Part shown: one piece after another, positions 45,480 to 55,280 of the stretch | Layout of the letters: every line of letters starts with the position of its first letter | Position numbering within the stretch: the first letter of the stretch is position 1 | NCBI RefSeq assembly: GCF_020524585.1 | Contig: NZ_JAIVLK010000003.1 | Coordinates: 372,001-436,000 of the forward strand | Reading direction: 5' to 3' | Length of the DNA: 64,000 nucleotides | Origin: Celeribacter naphthalenivorans | Lineage (GTDB): Bacteria; Pseudomonadota; Alphaproteobacteria; Rhodobacterales; Rhodobacteraceae | The notes under the pieces: model-generated | Told to the model about the DNA's origin: nothing | The model's database searches: none | The model's input: only the letters and a program-made list of their open reading frames with translations | Position numbers and translations under genes: made by a program

Positions 45480-46346
45480 CTATTCATCCTGCGCCAGAAG
45501 CGCCTTTAGCCCGGTTTTATAGTCCGGATAAATGAGCTGAACGCCCAGCTCCTGTTTCATCCGGTCGTTTCGCACCTTTTTGCTTTCGGCATAAAAACTG
45601 CGGGCCATGGGGGTCATCTCTGCGGTCTCAAAGTCTTCCTCTGGCGGCAGTGGCAGACCCAAAAGTTCGGCAGCATAGCCGATGACCTCTTGCGGCGGCA
45701 CGGGGAGATCGTCGCAGACGTTATAAATTCCGCTGGATTGGGGTCTGTTTATCGAGGCCTCAAGAACCTGTGCGATGTCTTCGACATGGATGCGTGAGAA
45801 AATCTGACCTTGTTTGACGATCCGACGCGCGGTGCCGTTGCGGACCTTGGCGAAAGGGCCGCGGCCCGGACCATAGATGCCCGCGAGGCGAAAGATGGAC
45901 AGGTTTAGACCCAAATCCTGCGCAATCGCCTGCCAATCGGCCTCGGCTCGCATCCGCGCTTTGCCACGTTTGGTGCCGGGCGTGAGCGGCGTGGTCTCGT
46001 CGACCCAATCGCCGCCGTGATCGCCATAGACGCCGGTGGTCGACAGGTAGCCAACCCACTGTAGATTGGGCGCGGCTTCAATCAGCTGTTCACGATAGTC
46101 ACGCAGGAACGGATCGCCCTCGGCATCGGGGCCCGCAGACATCAAAAGATGGGTCGCGTGACCGAGTTGGGCGGGAATAGGGTCTGATTCAAGCAAAAGT
46201 GGCTCGACGCCGTCAGTGTCAAATTGCTGTGCCTTTGCCGGGTTACGCGTGGTGCCAATGATGTCCCAGCCTTGCGGGATCAACCGCCGTGCAAGCGCCT
46301 GCGCGCTATAACCATGGCCAAAGGAAAACAGTTTGGGACGTGTCAT
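45480..46346 (-). CDS. NAD(P)-dependent epimerase/dehydratase-like protein (YeeZ-like)
   Basis: A 288-residue extended SDR fold. The N-terminal nucleotide site is FSFGHGYSAQALARRL, a YeeZ-type variant of the glycine motif. LSTTGVYGDHGGDWVDE carries the Ser/Tyr region, FRLAGIYGPGRGPF follows, and IHVEDIAQVL is the conserved C-terminal element. The exact substrate is unknown. Monocistronic; divergent from amn. Confidence 0.82.
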   Translation of the reverse strand: MTRPKLFSFGHGYSAQALARRLIPQGWDIIGTTRNPAKAQQFDTDGVEPLLLESDPIPAQLGHATHLLMSAGPDAEGDPFLRDYREQLIEAAPNLQWVGYLSTTGVYGDHGGDWVDETTPLTPGTKRGKARMRAEADWQAIAQDLGLNLSIFRLAGIYGPGRGPFAKVRNGTARRIVKQGQIFSRIHVEDIAQVLEASINRPQSSGIYNVCDDLPVPPQEVIGYAAELLGLPLPPEEDFETAEMTPMARSFYAESKKVRNDRMKQELGVQLIYPDYKTGLKALLAQDE

Positions 46347-46493
46347 GTGATCTCTTTCTCGGCCTTATGCCGGGCCTTGCGTCTCTGTCGCATCTGGTCT
46401 CAAGTGACGGGGCTGACACAAGATTGCAAGCGGAAGGCGATGAGTGGGTCGTCTGGGGCGTTGAGCACCGTTTGTTGCGAAAAGGATATAAAA

Positions 46494-47978
46494 ATGAACA
46501 GCAGTTTGAAAAGCCTGATCCTCGAAACAGCGCCCGCGCGTGAGACCCGGAGCTTTGCTGATCCGGCGGCGGCGGTGGATTATCTTGAGGCGCTATATTC
46601 AGAGGCCTGTTCTTTTTTGACAGAGAAATTTTCGCTCATCGCAAGCGGGGAGGAGCCCGAGGCGCGCTATCGGGCCTATTACCCGGAAATTCGCGTGGTC
46701 ACGACATCCTATGCGACGATGGACAGCCGCCTGTCTTTCGGGCATGTGGCCAAGCCGGGCGAATATTCGACGACGATCACGCGGCCTGATCTGTTTCGCA
46801 ATTACCTGAAACAGCAGATTTCCCAAATCCTGCGCAACCACGGCGTGATGGTGCAAATCGGCATTTCCGACACGCCGATGCCGGTGCATTTCGCTGTCGC
46901 CAATGACGAGAACATCACCGTGCCGCAGGAAGGTGCCATGGCCTATCCGCTGCGCGATATTTTCGATGTGCCGGATTTGACGACGACCCACGATGATATT
47001 GTGAATGGCTTCGACTACACCCATGCGGATGGCTCTGGCGCCTTGGCGCCGTTCATGGCGCAGCGCATCGATTATTCGCTGGCCCGCCTGTCGCATTACA
47101 CCGCGACGGATGCCTGTCATTTCCAGAACCACGTATTGTTCACCAACTACCAGTTCTATGTCTCCGAATTCGAAGCCTATGCACGCAGCCAATTGGCCGA
47201 TCCTGAGAGCGGCTACACCAGCTTTGTCTCCACCGGGAATGTCGAGATCACTTCGGCAGACGAAGACATCCCGCCGACCGCGAAGATGCCACAGATGCCG
47301 ACCTATCACCTGAAACGCGCGGACGGATCGGGGATCACGCTTGTGAACATTGGTGTCGGGCCGTCGAATGCGAAAACCGCGACGGATCACATCGCCGTTT
47401 TGCGGCCGCATGCCTGGATCATGGTCGGCCATTGCGCCGGGCTGCGCAATTCGCAGCGGCTCGGGGATTTCGTCCTCGCGCATGCGTATCTGCGTGAGGA
47501 TCATGTGTTGGATGACGACCTGCCGGTCTGGGTGCCAATCCCGGCTTTGGCGGAAATTCAGACCTCTCTCGAAGACGCGGTCGAGCAGGTGACTGAACTC
47601 GAAGGTTATGAGCTCAAGCGCATCATGCGGACGGGGACGGTGGCGACGATTGACAACCGCAACTGGGAGCTGCGCGATCAATCCGGTCCGGTGCAGCGCC
47701 TGTCGCAATCGCGGGCCATTGCGCTCGATATGGAAAGCGCGACCATCGCGGCGAACGGGTTTCGGTTCCGCGTGCCCTATGGGACGCTCCTTTGTGTGTC
47801 GGATAAACCGCTCCATGGTGAGTTGAAATTGCCGGGCATGGCGTCGGATTTCTACAAATCACAGGTCTCTCGTCACCTGTTGATTGGTATTCGGTCGATG
47901 GAATTGCTGCGCGATATGCCGATTGAACGTATCCATAGCCGGAAATTGCGCTCTTTCGAGGAGACGGCCTTCCTGTAA
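46494..47978 (+). CDS. amn: AMP nucleosidase
   Basis: Cleaves AMP to adenine and ribose-5-phosphate, which helps control the adenylate pool. The 494-residue product has an N-terminal AMP-nucleosidase-specific domain (1 to about 190) and a C-terminal nucleoside-phosphorylase fold (about 240-490: GVGPSNAKTATDHIAVLRPHAWIMVGHCAGL, then ALDMESATIAANGFRFRVPYGTLLCVSDKP). I chose ATG 46494 with AAAGGA upstream; a longer frame into the divergent region is not credible. The close match over the whole length makes this one sure. Confidence 0.95.
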   Translation: MNSSLKSLILETAPARETRSFADPAAAVDYLEALYSEACSFLTEKFSLIASGEEPEARYRAYYPEIRVVTTSYATMDSRLSFGHVAKPGEYSTTITRPDLFRNYLKQQISQILRNHGVMVQIGISDTPMPVHFAVANDENITVPQEGAMAYPLRDIFDVPDLTTTHDDIVNGFDYTHADGSGALAPFMAQRIDYSLARLSHYTATDACHFQNHVLFTNYQFYVSEFEAYARSQLADPESGYTSFVSTGNVEITSADEDIPPTAKMPQMPTYHLKRADGSGITLVNIGVGPSNAKTATDHIAVLRPHAWIMVGHCAGLRNSQRLGDFVLAHAYLREDHVLDDDLPVWVPIPALAEIQTSLEDAVEQVTELEGYELKRIMRTGTVATIDNRNWELRDQSGPVQRLSQSRAIALDMESATIAANGFRFRVPYGTLLCVSDKPLHGELKLPGMASDFYKSQVSRHLLIGIRSMELLRDMPIERIHSRKLRSFEETAFL

Positions 47979-48112
47979 TGAGGGTTTTTTCGCTCAAAAT
48001 GCGGGAAAAAGCTTCGGATTGGTACACTAGGCGTTGTGCGCCCCCTCAATATTCGCTTAGAAATGCGCGATAACCCCCAAATCGAAGGGGGGCGTACGAG
48101 GAGTATACAGAC

Positions 48113-48400
48113 ATGACGAAACCGATGACCAAAACCCAGCTCGTGGCTGCACTCGCCGAAGAAATGGGTTCTGACAAGAAATCCGCTGGCGCGGCGCTCG
48201 AGGCGATCACCTCCCTCATCACCAAAGAAGTCTCCGCCGGTGGCGCTGTGACTCTTCCCGGCGTTGGCAAAATCTATTGCCGTGAGCGTCCGGAGCGCAT
48301 GGTGCGTAACCCGCAGACCGGTGCGCAGATGAAGAAAGAAGCCGACAAGGTCGTGAAAATGACCATCGCAAAAGCGCTGAAAGACAGCGTGAACGGCTAA
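48113..48400 (+). CDS. hup: HU-family DNA-binding protein
   Basis: A 95-residue nucleoid protein that bends DNA. It starts with the helix MTKTQLVAALAEEMGSDKK and has the beta-arm region GVGKIYCRERPERMVRNPQTGAQMKK, where the arm signature resembles R-x-x-R-x-G-R-N-P-x-T-G. It ends with a Lys-rich helix. GAGGAG precedes the ATG and a strong terminator follows. A single-gene transcript. The arm Cys (IYC) is unusual for classical HU. Confidence 0.94.
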   Translation: MTKPMTKTQLVAALAEEMGSDKKSAGAALEAITSLITKEVSAGGAVTLPGVGKIYCRERPERMVRNPQTGAQMKKEADKVVKMTIAKALKDSVNG

Positions 48401-48420
48401 GTCTTTCTGACTGATTATCG

Positions 48421-48450
48421 AAAAGGGTCGCGCGGGGCGCGGCCCTTTTT
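48421..48450 (+). terminator. Rho-independent terminator of the HU gene
   Basis: A 13-bp stem with one G-T pair (48421-48433 with 48437-48449, beginning AAAAGGG and ending CCCTTTT), with TTTTT at 48446-48450. Confidence 0.92.
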
Positions 48451-48486
48451 CGTTTTTGGCGGGTCCTGTGTTCCGGGAAACAGACC

Positions 48487-49440
48487 CTAAACCACCAGAA
48501 ATAGCACGATATTGAGCGTGATAAAGGCCGCAAGCGTGTTCACGAGGATCGACAGAGAGGCCAGAGCCCCACGCCCGACTTCTTGGGCAAACAGGGCGGC
48601 GATGGCCATGGTCGGAAGCGCTGCGGAAAGCAGCACGGCCGTTCGCAGGTCCGGGTCCAGAGTGACACCAAAACGCGCGACCAGAAAGATCACAAGCGCC
48701 GTGCACAGGGGCATGACGACCAGCTTGCCGACGGCGGCCTGACCGGCCAGCCGCAGGTTACCTTCAAAAGACAGTCCGACAAGAGAGCCACCAATCACGA
48801 AAAGCGCAACGGCGGAGGCAGAGCCCGCCACCAGATCGATGAGTTTGTGAACCGGGCCGGGCAGGGACAGGCCAAGGGCGGAAATGACAAAGCCGAGGAT
48901 AATGGCGATGATCAGCGGGCGTTTGATCAGGTTTCTCAGGACTTGCCCGAATTGTTGAAGGGCGTTGCCTTTGCGATCTTCACGCGGCTTGCCGGCTTCG
49001 ATGGCCATCAACGCAAGCGGGACGAAGATGATGTTTTCGACGAGGAAGTTCATCGCCAGAATGATCCCGGCATGGTCGGGGACCAGCATGAGAAACATCG
49101 GATAGCCGATAAAACCTGTGTTCGGGCAATAAGAAATCATCATCACCACACCGCGCCGTCCCGGATCGGTCGCGATGGAGAACCAGAGAAACATCAGCCC
49201 TGCGGTCAACAGGCCGGAAAACAGGTAGACGGTGATGTAGTCGAAGTGGACGACTTCTGAAATCGGACGCGAGGCTATGGCGCCGAGCACCAAGGCCGGC
49301 AGAGCAAAATTCATCACCCAGCCGCCGAGAATGCTCATGTCTTGCGGACGGAACACGCCTTTGGTGACCGATGCATAGCCGATGGCGACCATGGCAAAGA
49401 TCGGGAAGGTGATGCCTAAAATTGTGAGAAGTTCAGCCAA
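48487..49440 (-). CDS. AEC-family transporter
   Basis: A 317-residue inner-membrane protein with ten predicted segments, of the auxin efflux carrier/malonate-transporter family. Features are [26 protein letters not shown] at the N-terminus and [14 protein letters not shown] in the first repeat. [18 protein letters not shown] is the conserved half-helix region before the second repeat. The start is TTG 49440, inside the aroC 3' end (8-base overlap); it aligns with the family N-terminus. Substrate unknown. Confidence 0.85.
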   Translation of the reverse strand: MAELLTILGITFPIFAMVAIGYASVTKGVFRPQDMSILGGWVMNFALPALVLGAIASRPISEVVHFDYITVYLFSGLLTAGLMFLWFSIATDPGRRGVVMMISYCPNTGFIGYPMFLMLVPDHAGIILAMNFLVENIIFVPLALMAIEAGKPREDRKGNALQQFGQVLRNLIKRPLIIAIILGFVISALGLSLPGPVHKLIDLVAGSASAVALFVIGGSLVGLSFEGNLRLAGQAAVGKLVVMPLCTALVIFLVARFGVTLDPDLRTAVLLSAALPTMAIAALFAQEVGRGALASLSILVNTLAAFITLNIVLFLVV

Positions 49441-50533
49441 TGTGACCGCGAAGCCCCTCGCCGACTTGACCGCGATGCAAGAGCAGATGATCGAGGAGCA
49501 CGCAGGCCATCATCGCCTCGCCCACGGGCACGGCGCGGATGCCGACGCAAGGATCGTGGCGGCCTTTTGTGATCAGATCGGTGTCTTCGCCCGCTTTTGT
49601 CACGGTCTTGCGCGGGGTCAGAATAGAAGACGTCGGTTTCACGGCAAAGCGCACGACGACGTCCTGCCCGGTGGAAATCCCGCCAAGGATCCCGCCCGCA
49701 TGATTAGACCCGAACTCAGGCCCATTCGGCCCCATACGGATTTCATCGGCATTTTCTTCGCCGGTGAGACAGGCGGAATTCATGCCTTCGCCAATCTCGA
49801 CCCCTTTGACGGCGTTGATGGACATCATCGCAGCGGCCAAATCCGTGTCTAACTTGGCATAAATCGGTGCGCCGAGGCCTGCGGGCAGGCCTTTCGCGAC
49901 CACTTCGATCACGGCGCCAACAGAAGACCCATTCTTGCGAATGTCGCCCAAGTAGTCGGCCCATGTGTCGGCGGTCGCGGCAGAGGGCACCCAGAACGGG
50001 TTGTTGTCGATCTCGGCCATGTCGCGCGGACCTTCGATGCCATGCGGGCCGATCTGGGTCATATAGCCTTTGATCTCGAGATCAGGCACCAATGCAGCCA
50101 AAACCGCGCGTGCGATCCCGCCTGCGGCCACGCGCGCGGCGGTTTCCCGTGCCGAAGACCGCCCGCCGCCGCGATAATCGCGGATGCCGTACTTCTGGAA
50201 ATAGGTGATGTCGGCGTGACCGGGACGAAACGCCTGCGCGATCTCGCCGTAATCCTTCGAGCGCTGGTCCGTGTTGCGGATCATCAACTGAATCGGCGTG
50301 CCGGTGGTCTTGCCCTCGAACACACCAGAGAGGATTTCCACCTGATCGGGCTCGCGCCGTTGGGTGGTGAACTTCGACGTGCCGGGTTTGCGTTTGTCGA
50401 GCCAGACCTGAAGCATCTCTTCGTTGATCTCGATCCCCGGAGGGCATCCATCGACCGTGGCGCCCAAAGCGGGTCCGTGGCTTTCACCCCAGGTGGTGAA
50501 GCGGAAAAGATGTCCGAATGTATTCATGCTCAT
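49433..50533 (-). CDS. aroC: Chorismate synthase
   Basis: Converts EPSP to chorismate, the last shikimate-pathway step, with reduced FMN. The 366-residue product has the signature [18 protein letters not shown] near residue 17, RYRG-equivalent [20 protein letters not shown] near 130 and [20 protein letters not shown] near 290. GGAG precedes ATG 50533; ATG 50527 would also fit. Overlaps the AEC transporter gene by 8 bases. Confidence 0.97.
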   Translation of the reverse strand: MSMNTFGHLFRFTTWGESHGPALGATVDGCPPGIEINEEMLQVWLDKRKPGTSKFTTQRREPDQVEILSGVFEGKTTGTPIQLMIRNTDQRSKDYGEIAQAFRPGHADITYFQKYGIRDYRGGGRSSARETAARVAAGGIARAVLAALVPDLEIKGYMTQIGPHGIEGPRDMAEIDNNPFWVPSAATADTWADYLGDIRKNGSSVGAVIEVVAKGLPAGLGAPIYAKLDTDLAAAMMSINAVKGVEIGEGMNSACLTGEENADEIRMGPNGPEFGSNHAGGILGGISTGQDVVVRFAVKPTSSILTPRKTVTKAGEDTDLITKGRHDPCVGIRAVPVGEAMMACVLLDHLLLHRGQVGEGLRGHIG

Positions 50534-50632
50534 GGCGGGCTCCTCGCGTTGGATTTGCTTTAACCGATGTCACTTCTTTGGGCAATCAATGCGATGAGGG
50601 GGATGTCGATCGAATTTTCCCTGTGAGGGTCT

Positions 50633-51400
50633 TTAAACGTGAATGATCTGGCACTGATGCGCGTCGCAGGCCTGCTTCACATCCTCCGGAATCTGGGCGC
50701 CGGTCACGACGATGTCGTGGTCCCAGAGGCTCCCGTGCTGACAGGCCAAATCCAGATCATATTTTTCGCGATCCATCACCAGAATCGTCGTTTTGGCGCA
50801 TTTGGATATGGCTTTACGGGCGGTCACTTCCTCGGAGTTGTAATCCATCACGGCGCCGCTGGAGGACAGCCCGCCACAGCTGAAAATCGCGTAATCGACG
50901 CGATAGTTCGCAAAGAACTCAAGCGAGGCCACACCGATCAAATCGAGATCGCGCATCCGCACCGTGCCGCCCGCCATTTCCACCGAAACCCCCGGCGCAG
51001 ATTGCAGGGCGCAGACGGCGTGGATGCTATTGGTGGCGACGAAAAGGTTTTCACGAGACGCCAACAGGCGCGCGCAATGTTCGACCGTCGTCCCGGTGCC
51101 CAAGGCCACGCGGCTGCCATTCGGGATCAGGTTTTTGACGGCGAGGGCGATCCGTTGTTTTTCTTGCCGTGAAAGGCTTTCACGCGGCAGGTAGCCGATG
51201 TTTTCGCTTTGCTGTCTGAGGCGCGCGGCGCCATTGCGCCGTTGGACCAATCCTGCCTCATCCAGATCGCGCAAATCCGTGCGAATGGTTTGAACCGACA
51301 CGCCCAGTCGCTCAGACAGCTCCGCCGCAGAGAGCTCTCCGTGTTCCGACAAAAGCGCGATGATGCGATCGCGCCGCTCCCCCAAATCCAAACGCCTCAT
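50633..51400 (-). CDS. DeoR-family transcriptional regulator
   Basis: A 255-residue regulator. The N-terminal DeoR helix-turn-helix (5-60: RRDRIIALLSEHGELSAAELSERLGVSVQTIRTDLRDL) is followed by the DeoR C-terminal sensor domain, a sugar-phosphate-isomerase-like fold (LGTGTTVEHCARLL, then VDYAIFSCGGLSSSGAVMDYNSEEV). Proteins of this group usually sense a phosphorylated sugar or related metabolite. ATG 51400 has AAGGA upstream. It is divergent from the ABC importer at 51581 and is therefore its probable regulator. Confidence 0.9.
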   Translation of the reverse strand: MRRLDLGERRDRIIALLSEHGELSAAELSERLGVSVQTIRTDLRDLDEAGLVQRRNGAARLRQQSENIGYLPRESLSRQEKQRIALAVKNLIPNGSRVALGTGTTVEHCARLLASRENLFVATNSIHAVCALQSAPGVSVEMAGGTVRMRDLDLIGVASLEFFANYRVDYAIFSCGGLSSSGAVMDYNSEEVTARKAISKCAKTTILVMDREKYDLDLACQHGSLWDHDIVVTGAQIPEDVKQACDAHQCQIIHV

Positions 51401-51532
51401 GATTTTCCTTCGAAAATGACTTTGAGTTTCGGCAAGGTTAGGCCGCTTCGTTTTTTCGCGCAATATCATTAAAAAAGTTACGTTTTTGTCACAAAATTGT
51501 TGCGCGGCGCGGAAATAAGACCCCTGTCCAAT

Positions 51533-51548
51533 GCTTTCGAACGAAAGC
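51533..51548. promoter_or_regulatory. Candidate DeoR-family operator
   Basis: GCTTTCG-AA-CGAAAGC is a perfect 7+7 dyad around AA, located 32 bases before the ABC importer start. TTCG repeats also occur at 51447-51457. TTTCG/CGAAA half-sites are typical of DeoR-family operators. The position fits repression of the importer operon. Confidence 0.55.
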
Positions 51549-51580
51549 GAAATCTTCAGGCCAAACCGCAGGAGAGCCCC

Positions 51581-52549
51581 ATGAAGACCGTCCTCACCAC
51601 AACCGCATTTGCCCTCATGGCCAGCACCGCCATGGCAGACACGATCACCATCTATACCTCGCAACCGAATGCCGATGCACAGCAGACGGTGGATGCGTTC
51701 ATGGCCGCCAATCCCGGCACGGAAGTCGAGTGGGTGCGCGACGGCACCACCAAATTGATGGCCCGCCTGCGCGCCGAAATCGAAGCGGGCAACCCGCAGC
51801 CCGACGTGCTTTTGATCGCCGACACCGTGACGCTCGAAGGCATGGCGCAAGAGGGTCTGTTGCACGCCTATCAATCGCCCGAAGCCACCAACTATGACGC
51901 GGCGCTCTATTCGCCGGAGGGCTACTATTACTCCACCAAGCTGATCACCACCGGCATCGTGTACAACACCGGTATTGAGACTGCGCCGACCTCGTGGAAA
52001 GACCTCGAAGACGCGTCGATCAAAGGTCAGATCGCCATGCCGTCGCCGCTCTATTCCGGTGCTGCGCTGATCCATCTTGCTACGCTCACGGGCGATCAGG
52101 ATCTTGGTTGGGACTACTACGGCAAACTCGCCGCGAATGAGGCCCGCGCTCAGGGCGGCAATGGTGGCACTTTCAAAGCCGTCGCCTCCGGTGAGAAACC
52201 CTACGGCATGGTTGTCGACTACCTCGCGATCCGCAACAAAGCGGACGGCTCTCCTGTCGACTTCGTCTTCCCCGAGGAAGGCGTGTCCTATGTGACCGAA
52301 CCGGTCGCGATCCTGTCCTCTGCCAAAAATGTCGAAGGCGCCGAGAAATTCGTCGACTTCGTGCTGAGCCAGGATGGTCAGGAATTGGTTCTCGACATGG
52401 GCTACATCCCGGCGCGTGACGGCATGGGCGTCCCCGCCGGCTTCCCCGCACGCGAAGACATCAAGCTGATGGCCTTCGACCCGGCTGATGCGCTTGCCAA
52501 TGCTGACGAGAACAAGGCGAAATTCACCGAATTGTTCGGCGTAGAATAA
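51581..52549 (+). CDS. ABC importer periplasmic binding protein (AfuA/FbpA family)
   Basis: A 322-residue exported binding protein. The signal peptide (1-19) ends MAMAD. ITIYTSQPNADAQQTVDAF opens the mature part, and LLIADTVTLEG, GQIAMPSPLYSGAAL and the hinge pattern of the iron/AfuA family follow. The adjacent tyrosine pair that binds ferric iron in FbpA is not present at the expected place (GMVVDYLAIRNK). AfuA of Actinobacillus binds hexose phosphates, so a phosphorylated ligand is plausible. AGGAG precedes the ATG. Followed by the permease with a 1-base overlap. Confidence 0.88.
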   Translation: MKTVLTTTAFALMASTAMADTITIYTSQPNADAQQTVDAFMAANPGTEVEWVRDGTTKLMARLRAEIEAGNPQPDVLLIADTVTLEGMAQEGLLHAYQSPEATNYDAALYSPEGYYYSTKLITTGIVYNTGIETAPTSWKDLEDASIKGQIAMPSPLYSGAALIHLATLTGDQDLGWDYYGKLAANEARAQGGNGGTFKAVASGEKPYGMVVDYLAIRNKADGSPVDFVFPEEGVSYVTEPVAILSSAKNVEGAEKFVDFVLSQDGQELVLDMGYIPARDGMGVPAGFPAREDIKLMAFDPADALANADENKAKFTELFGVE

Positions 52550-54252
52550 TGCAATCCGCCCTGCAAAAAGGAGGCAGCCGGTCCGAATCCCGGCTGCTCT
52601 CCGTCATTCTGATCCTCGCGCTTTGCCTGACACTCGCACCCGTTTTGCGGCTTTTCATCGAGGGCGTCACGGATCAGGGTGTGCCCTCTCTGTCGCTTGC
52701 AAAATCCGTTCTTGCACAGGGTTCGACCCTAAATGCACTCAAACATTCGCTGATCACAGCGGGTCTGGGCACCTTGGTCTCCGTGGTTTTGGGAGCGGCT
52801 TTTGCCTTTCTCGTCGCGCTCACCGATTTGCGCGCCAAGGCGGCTTTGGTCTTTTGCCTGATGATCCCGATGATGATCCCGCCACAGATCACGGCGCTGT
52901 CCTGGACACAAATCATGGGTCCGTCTTCGGTCCTCTTGAAGACCCTCGGCATCGCCCCGCCGCTTGGCGCGCCGCAGCCGCTTTATTCGCCCGAAGGCAT
53001 CATTCTGCTGCTCGGCATTCAGCATATGTCGATCATCTTTCTGACGCTTCGTGCGGGGCTGCGCGCCATTCCGCAAGAGGTGGTCGAAGCCGCTCGGATC
53101 AGCGGCGCGCGGGGCTTTCGGACGTGGTGGCAGGTGGTGATGCCACTGACGTTGCCGAGTCTCGCCGCGGGCACCGCCATCACCTTTGTCACAGCGCTTG
53201 GCAATTTCGGCATCCCTGCGATGCTGGGCATTCCGGCGGGCTATGTGACGCTGCCGACGCTGGTCTATCAAAAGCTCGCGGGCATGGGCACGACAGTGCT
53301 GGCTGAGGTTTCCGTGCTGGCGATGCTGATCGGCGCGGTGGCGATTGTCGGCATTCTCCTGCAACGATTTTTCCAAGGGCGGCAGAACGTGTATCTCGTC
53401 GGCTCGACCTCCCGCCCGCTGGCTATTCCGCTGGGTTCGGCACGTTTGCCGGTCGAAATCCTGCTCTGGGCTGTGGTCTTCGTGATCCTCGTCCTGCCGA
53501 TGTTTGGTCTCTTGGCGACCTCTTTGGTGCCTGCCTATGGCGTGCCTTTGCGCTTTGACACGATGACGTTTGTCTCATGGGGCGAAGTTCTGTTTCGCCA
53601 ACCCGTGACGGCGCGCGCCTTTGCCAATTCGTTCAGCCTCGCGCTGGGGGCCGCTGTCGTTTTGATGATCATCTGCCTGCCGCTGGCGTGGCTCATGGAG
53701 CGCCATCCCACGCGCCTTTCGCGCCTTTTCGACAGTTTGCTCGACCTGCCTTATGCGCTTCCCGGCGTGGTCCTCTCGATCGCGATGATCCTTCTGTTGA
53801 TCAAGCTGCCTTTCACCGACGCGACACTCTACGGCACAATCTGGATCATCTTCCTTGCCTATCTCGCCCGTTTCTTCGCGGTGATGTTCCGCCCGGTTCA
53901 GGCCAGCCTGAAACAGCTCGACCCGGCCATGGCCGAGGCCGCGCAATCGGTGGGAGCGGGTCTGTTTCAGCGCCTGCGTGATGTGATCCTGCCGCTGTCC
54001 GCTCCGGCGGCAGCAGCCGGAGCAATCCTCGTCTTTCTCACCGCGTTCAACGAACTCACCGTCTCCGCGCTGTTGTGGTCTTCGGGCACCGAGACCCTTG
54101 GCGTGGTGATTTTCAATCTCGACGACAGCGGCGAAACCGCGATGGCGAGCGCTCTGGCGATGACCATCGTCTTCGTGGTCATGGCGCTTATGACCCTAAT
54201 CCAGCTGTTTTCGCGTCGTTTCCCGAAAGGAGTGGTCCCATGGCAGACATAA
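52549..54252 (+). CDS. ABC importer permease (AfuB/FbpB-like, two fused halves)
   Basis: A 567-residue inner-membrane permease with about twelve segments in two homologous halves, each with a BPD_transp_1 EAA coupling loop: EAARISGARGFRTWWQVVMPLTLPS (about 183-208) and EAAQSVGAGLFQRLRDVILPLSAPA (about 464-489). A single such chain forms the whole channel, as in FbpB. ATG 52549 overlaps the binding-protein stop (TAATG), and its 3' end overlaps the ATPase gene by 13 bases. Confidence 0.93.
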   Translation: MQSALQKGGSRSESRLLSVILILALCLTLAPVLRLFIEGVTDQGVPSLSLAKSVLAQGSTLNALKHSLITAGLGTLVSVVLGAAFAFLVALTDLRAKAALVFCLMIPMMIPPQITALSWTQIMGPSSVLLKTLGIAPPLGAPQPLYSPEGIILLLGIQHMSIIFLTLRAGLRAIPQEVVEAARISGARGFRTWWQVVMPLTLPSLAAGTAITFVTALGNFGIPAMLGIPAGYVTLPTLVYQKLAGMGTTVLAEVSVLAMLIGAVAIVGILLQRFFQGRQNVYLVGSTSRPLAIPLGSARLPVEILLWAVVFVILVLPMFGLLATSLVPAYGVPLRFDTMTFVSWGEVLFRQPVTARAFANSFSLALGAAVVLMIICLPLAWLMERHPTRLSRLFDSLLDLPYALPGVVLSIAMILLLIKLPFTDATLYGTIWIIFLAYLARFFAVMFRPVQASLKQLDPAMAEAAQSVGAGLFQRLRDVILPLSAPAAAAGAILVFLTAFNELTVSALLWSSGTETLGVVIFNLDDSGETAMASALAMTIVFVVMALMTLIQLFSRRFPKGVVPWQT

Positions 54253-55280
54253 ACATCACGTCTTTGGGCAAAGTTTTCGCAGGCACCCCTGCGCTTCAGG
54301 ACATCACAACCCGGTTCGAAGACGGCGAATTCATCGCGCTTCTTGGCCCGTCGGGATGCGGCAAGACCACACTTTTGCGTCTGCTTGCGGGCTTTGACAT
54401 GCCCAGTTCGGGCACGATCCGTATCGGTGCGCGGGACGTGGCGACGGCGACCAATATGGTCCCGCCCGAAGAGCGCAACATCGGCTTTGTGTTCCAAAGC
54501 TACGCGCTCTGGCCGCATATGTCGGTGCGTCGTAACGTGTCCTATCCACTCGAAATCCGCAAACTGACGAAACCTGAGATCGCCGCGCAAACGGACGCCG
54601 CATTGGCCGCCACCGGCCTGACCGAGTACGCAGATCGCATGCCCTCCGATCTGTCGGGCGGTCAGCGCCAAAGGGTGGCGTTGGCACGCTGTCTGGTCTC
54701 TGCACCGGACGCGGTGTTGCTGGATGAGCCGCTCGCCAATCTCGACGTCGCGCTGCGCGCGTCGATGCAGGCGGTGTTCACCGATTTCCACAAACGCACC
54801 GGTGCGACCATGGTTTATGTGACCCATGATCAGGCCGAAGCCATGGCGATGGCGGATCGCATCGCGGTGATGAATCAGGGTCTAATCCAGCAGTTTGATA
54901 CGCCACAGACGCTTTACGAACGTCCCAAAAACCGCTTTGTCGCCGAATTTGTCGGGCGTGGCACGGTGGTGCCTGTGAAGGCGGTTGAGCAAGGTGAAAA
55001 CCAGCTGCACGCACATGTTCTGGGCGCTCGCATCGCCGTTGAAAGCGAAGCGCAGTCCCAAGTCAGCCATGTCTGTCTTCGTCCTGAAAACCTAGCGATT
55101 TCCGAGACCGGTGATCTGCGCGCCAAGGTGGCGCGAGTCACCTATCTGGGTGGCAAATACCTCCTCGAAACCGTGTCCTCCTGCGGCACCCGTTTGCTGG
55201 CGGAGACGCGGGCGAAATTCGACGTGGGTGCGCAGCTTGGGCTTACCATCACCACCCCCTGGGCGTTTTCCGAGGATTAA
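54240..55280 (+). CDS. ABC importer ATPase (AfuC/FbpC-like)
   Basis: A 346-residue ATPase. Walker A is GPSGCGKTT, Q-loop FVFQSYALWPHMSV, signature LSGGQRQRVALAR, Walker B LLDEPLANLD and H-loop VTHDQAEAM. A C-terminal TOBE/OB regulatory part (about 240-346) follows. I chose ATG 54240, with AAAGGAG upstream, over in-frame starts further inside the permease gene. The next gene starts at the base after its stop. Confidence 0.94.
   Translation: MADINITSLGKVFAGTPALQDITTRFEDGEFIALLGPSGCGKTTLLRLLAGFDMPSSGTIRIGARDVATATNMVPPEERNIGFVFQSYALWPHMSVRRNVSYPLEIRKLTKPEIAAQTDAALAATGLTEYADRMPSDLSGGQRQRVALARCLVSAPDAVLLDEPLANLDVALRASMQAVFTDFHKRTGATMVYVTHDQAEAMAMADRIAVMNQGLIQQFDTPQTLYERPKNRFVAEFVGRGTVVPVKAVEQGENQLHAHVLGARIAVESEAQSQVSHVCLRPENLAISETGDLRAKVARVTYLGGKYLLETVSSCGTRLLAETRAKFDVGAQLGLTITTPWAFSED

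Noticed and set aside
51401-52075. N-terminal extension of the DeoR regulator across the divergent promoter
   Set aside because: It would run through the ABC binding-protein gene; the DeoR helix-turn-helix begins at ATG 51400 with its own AAGGA.
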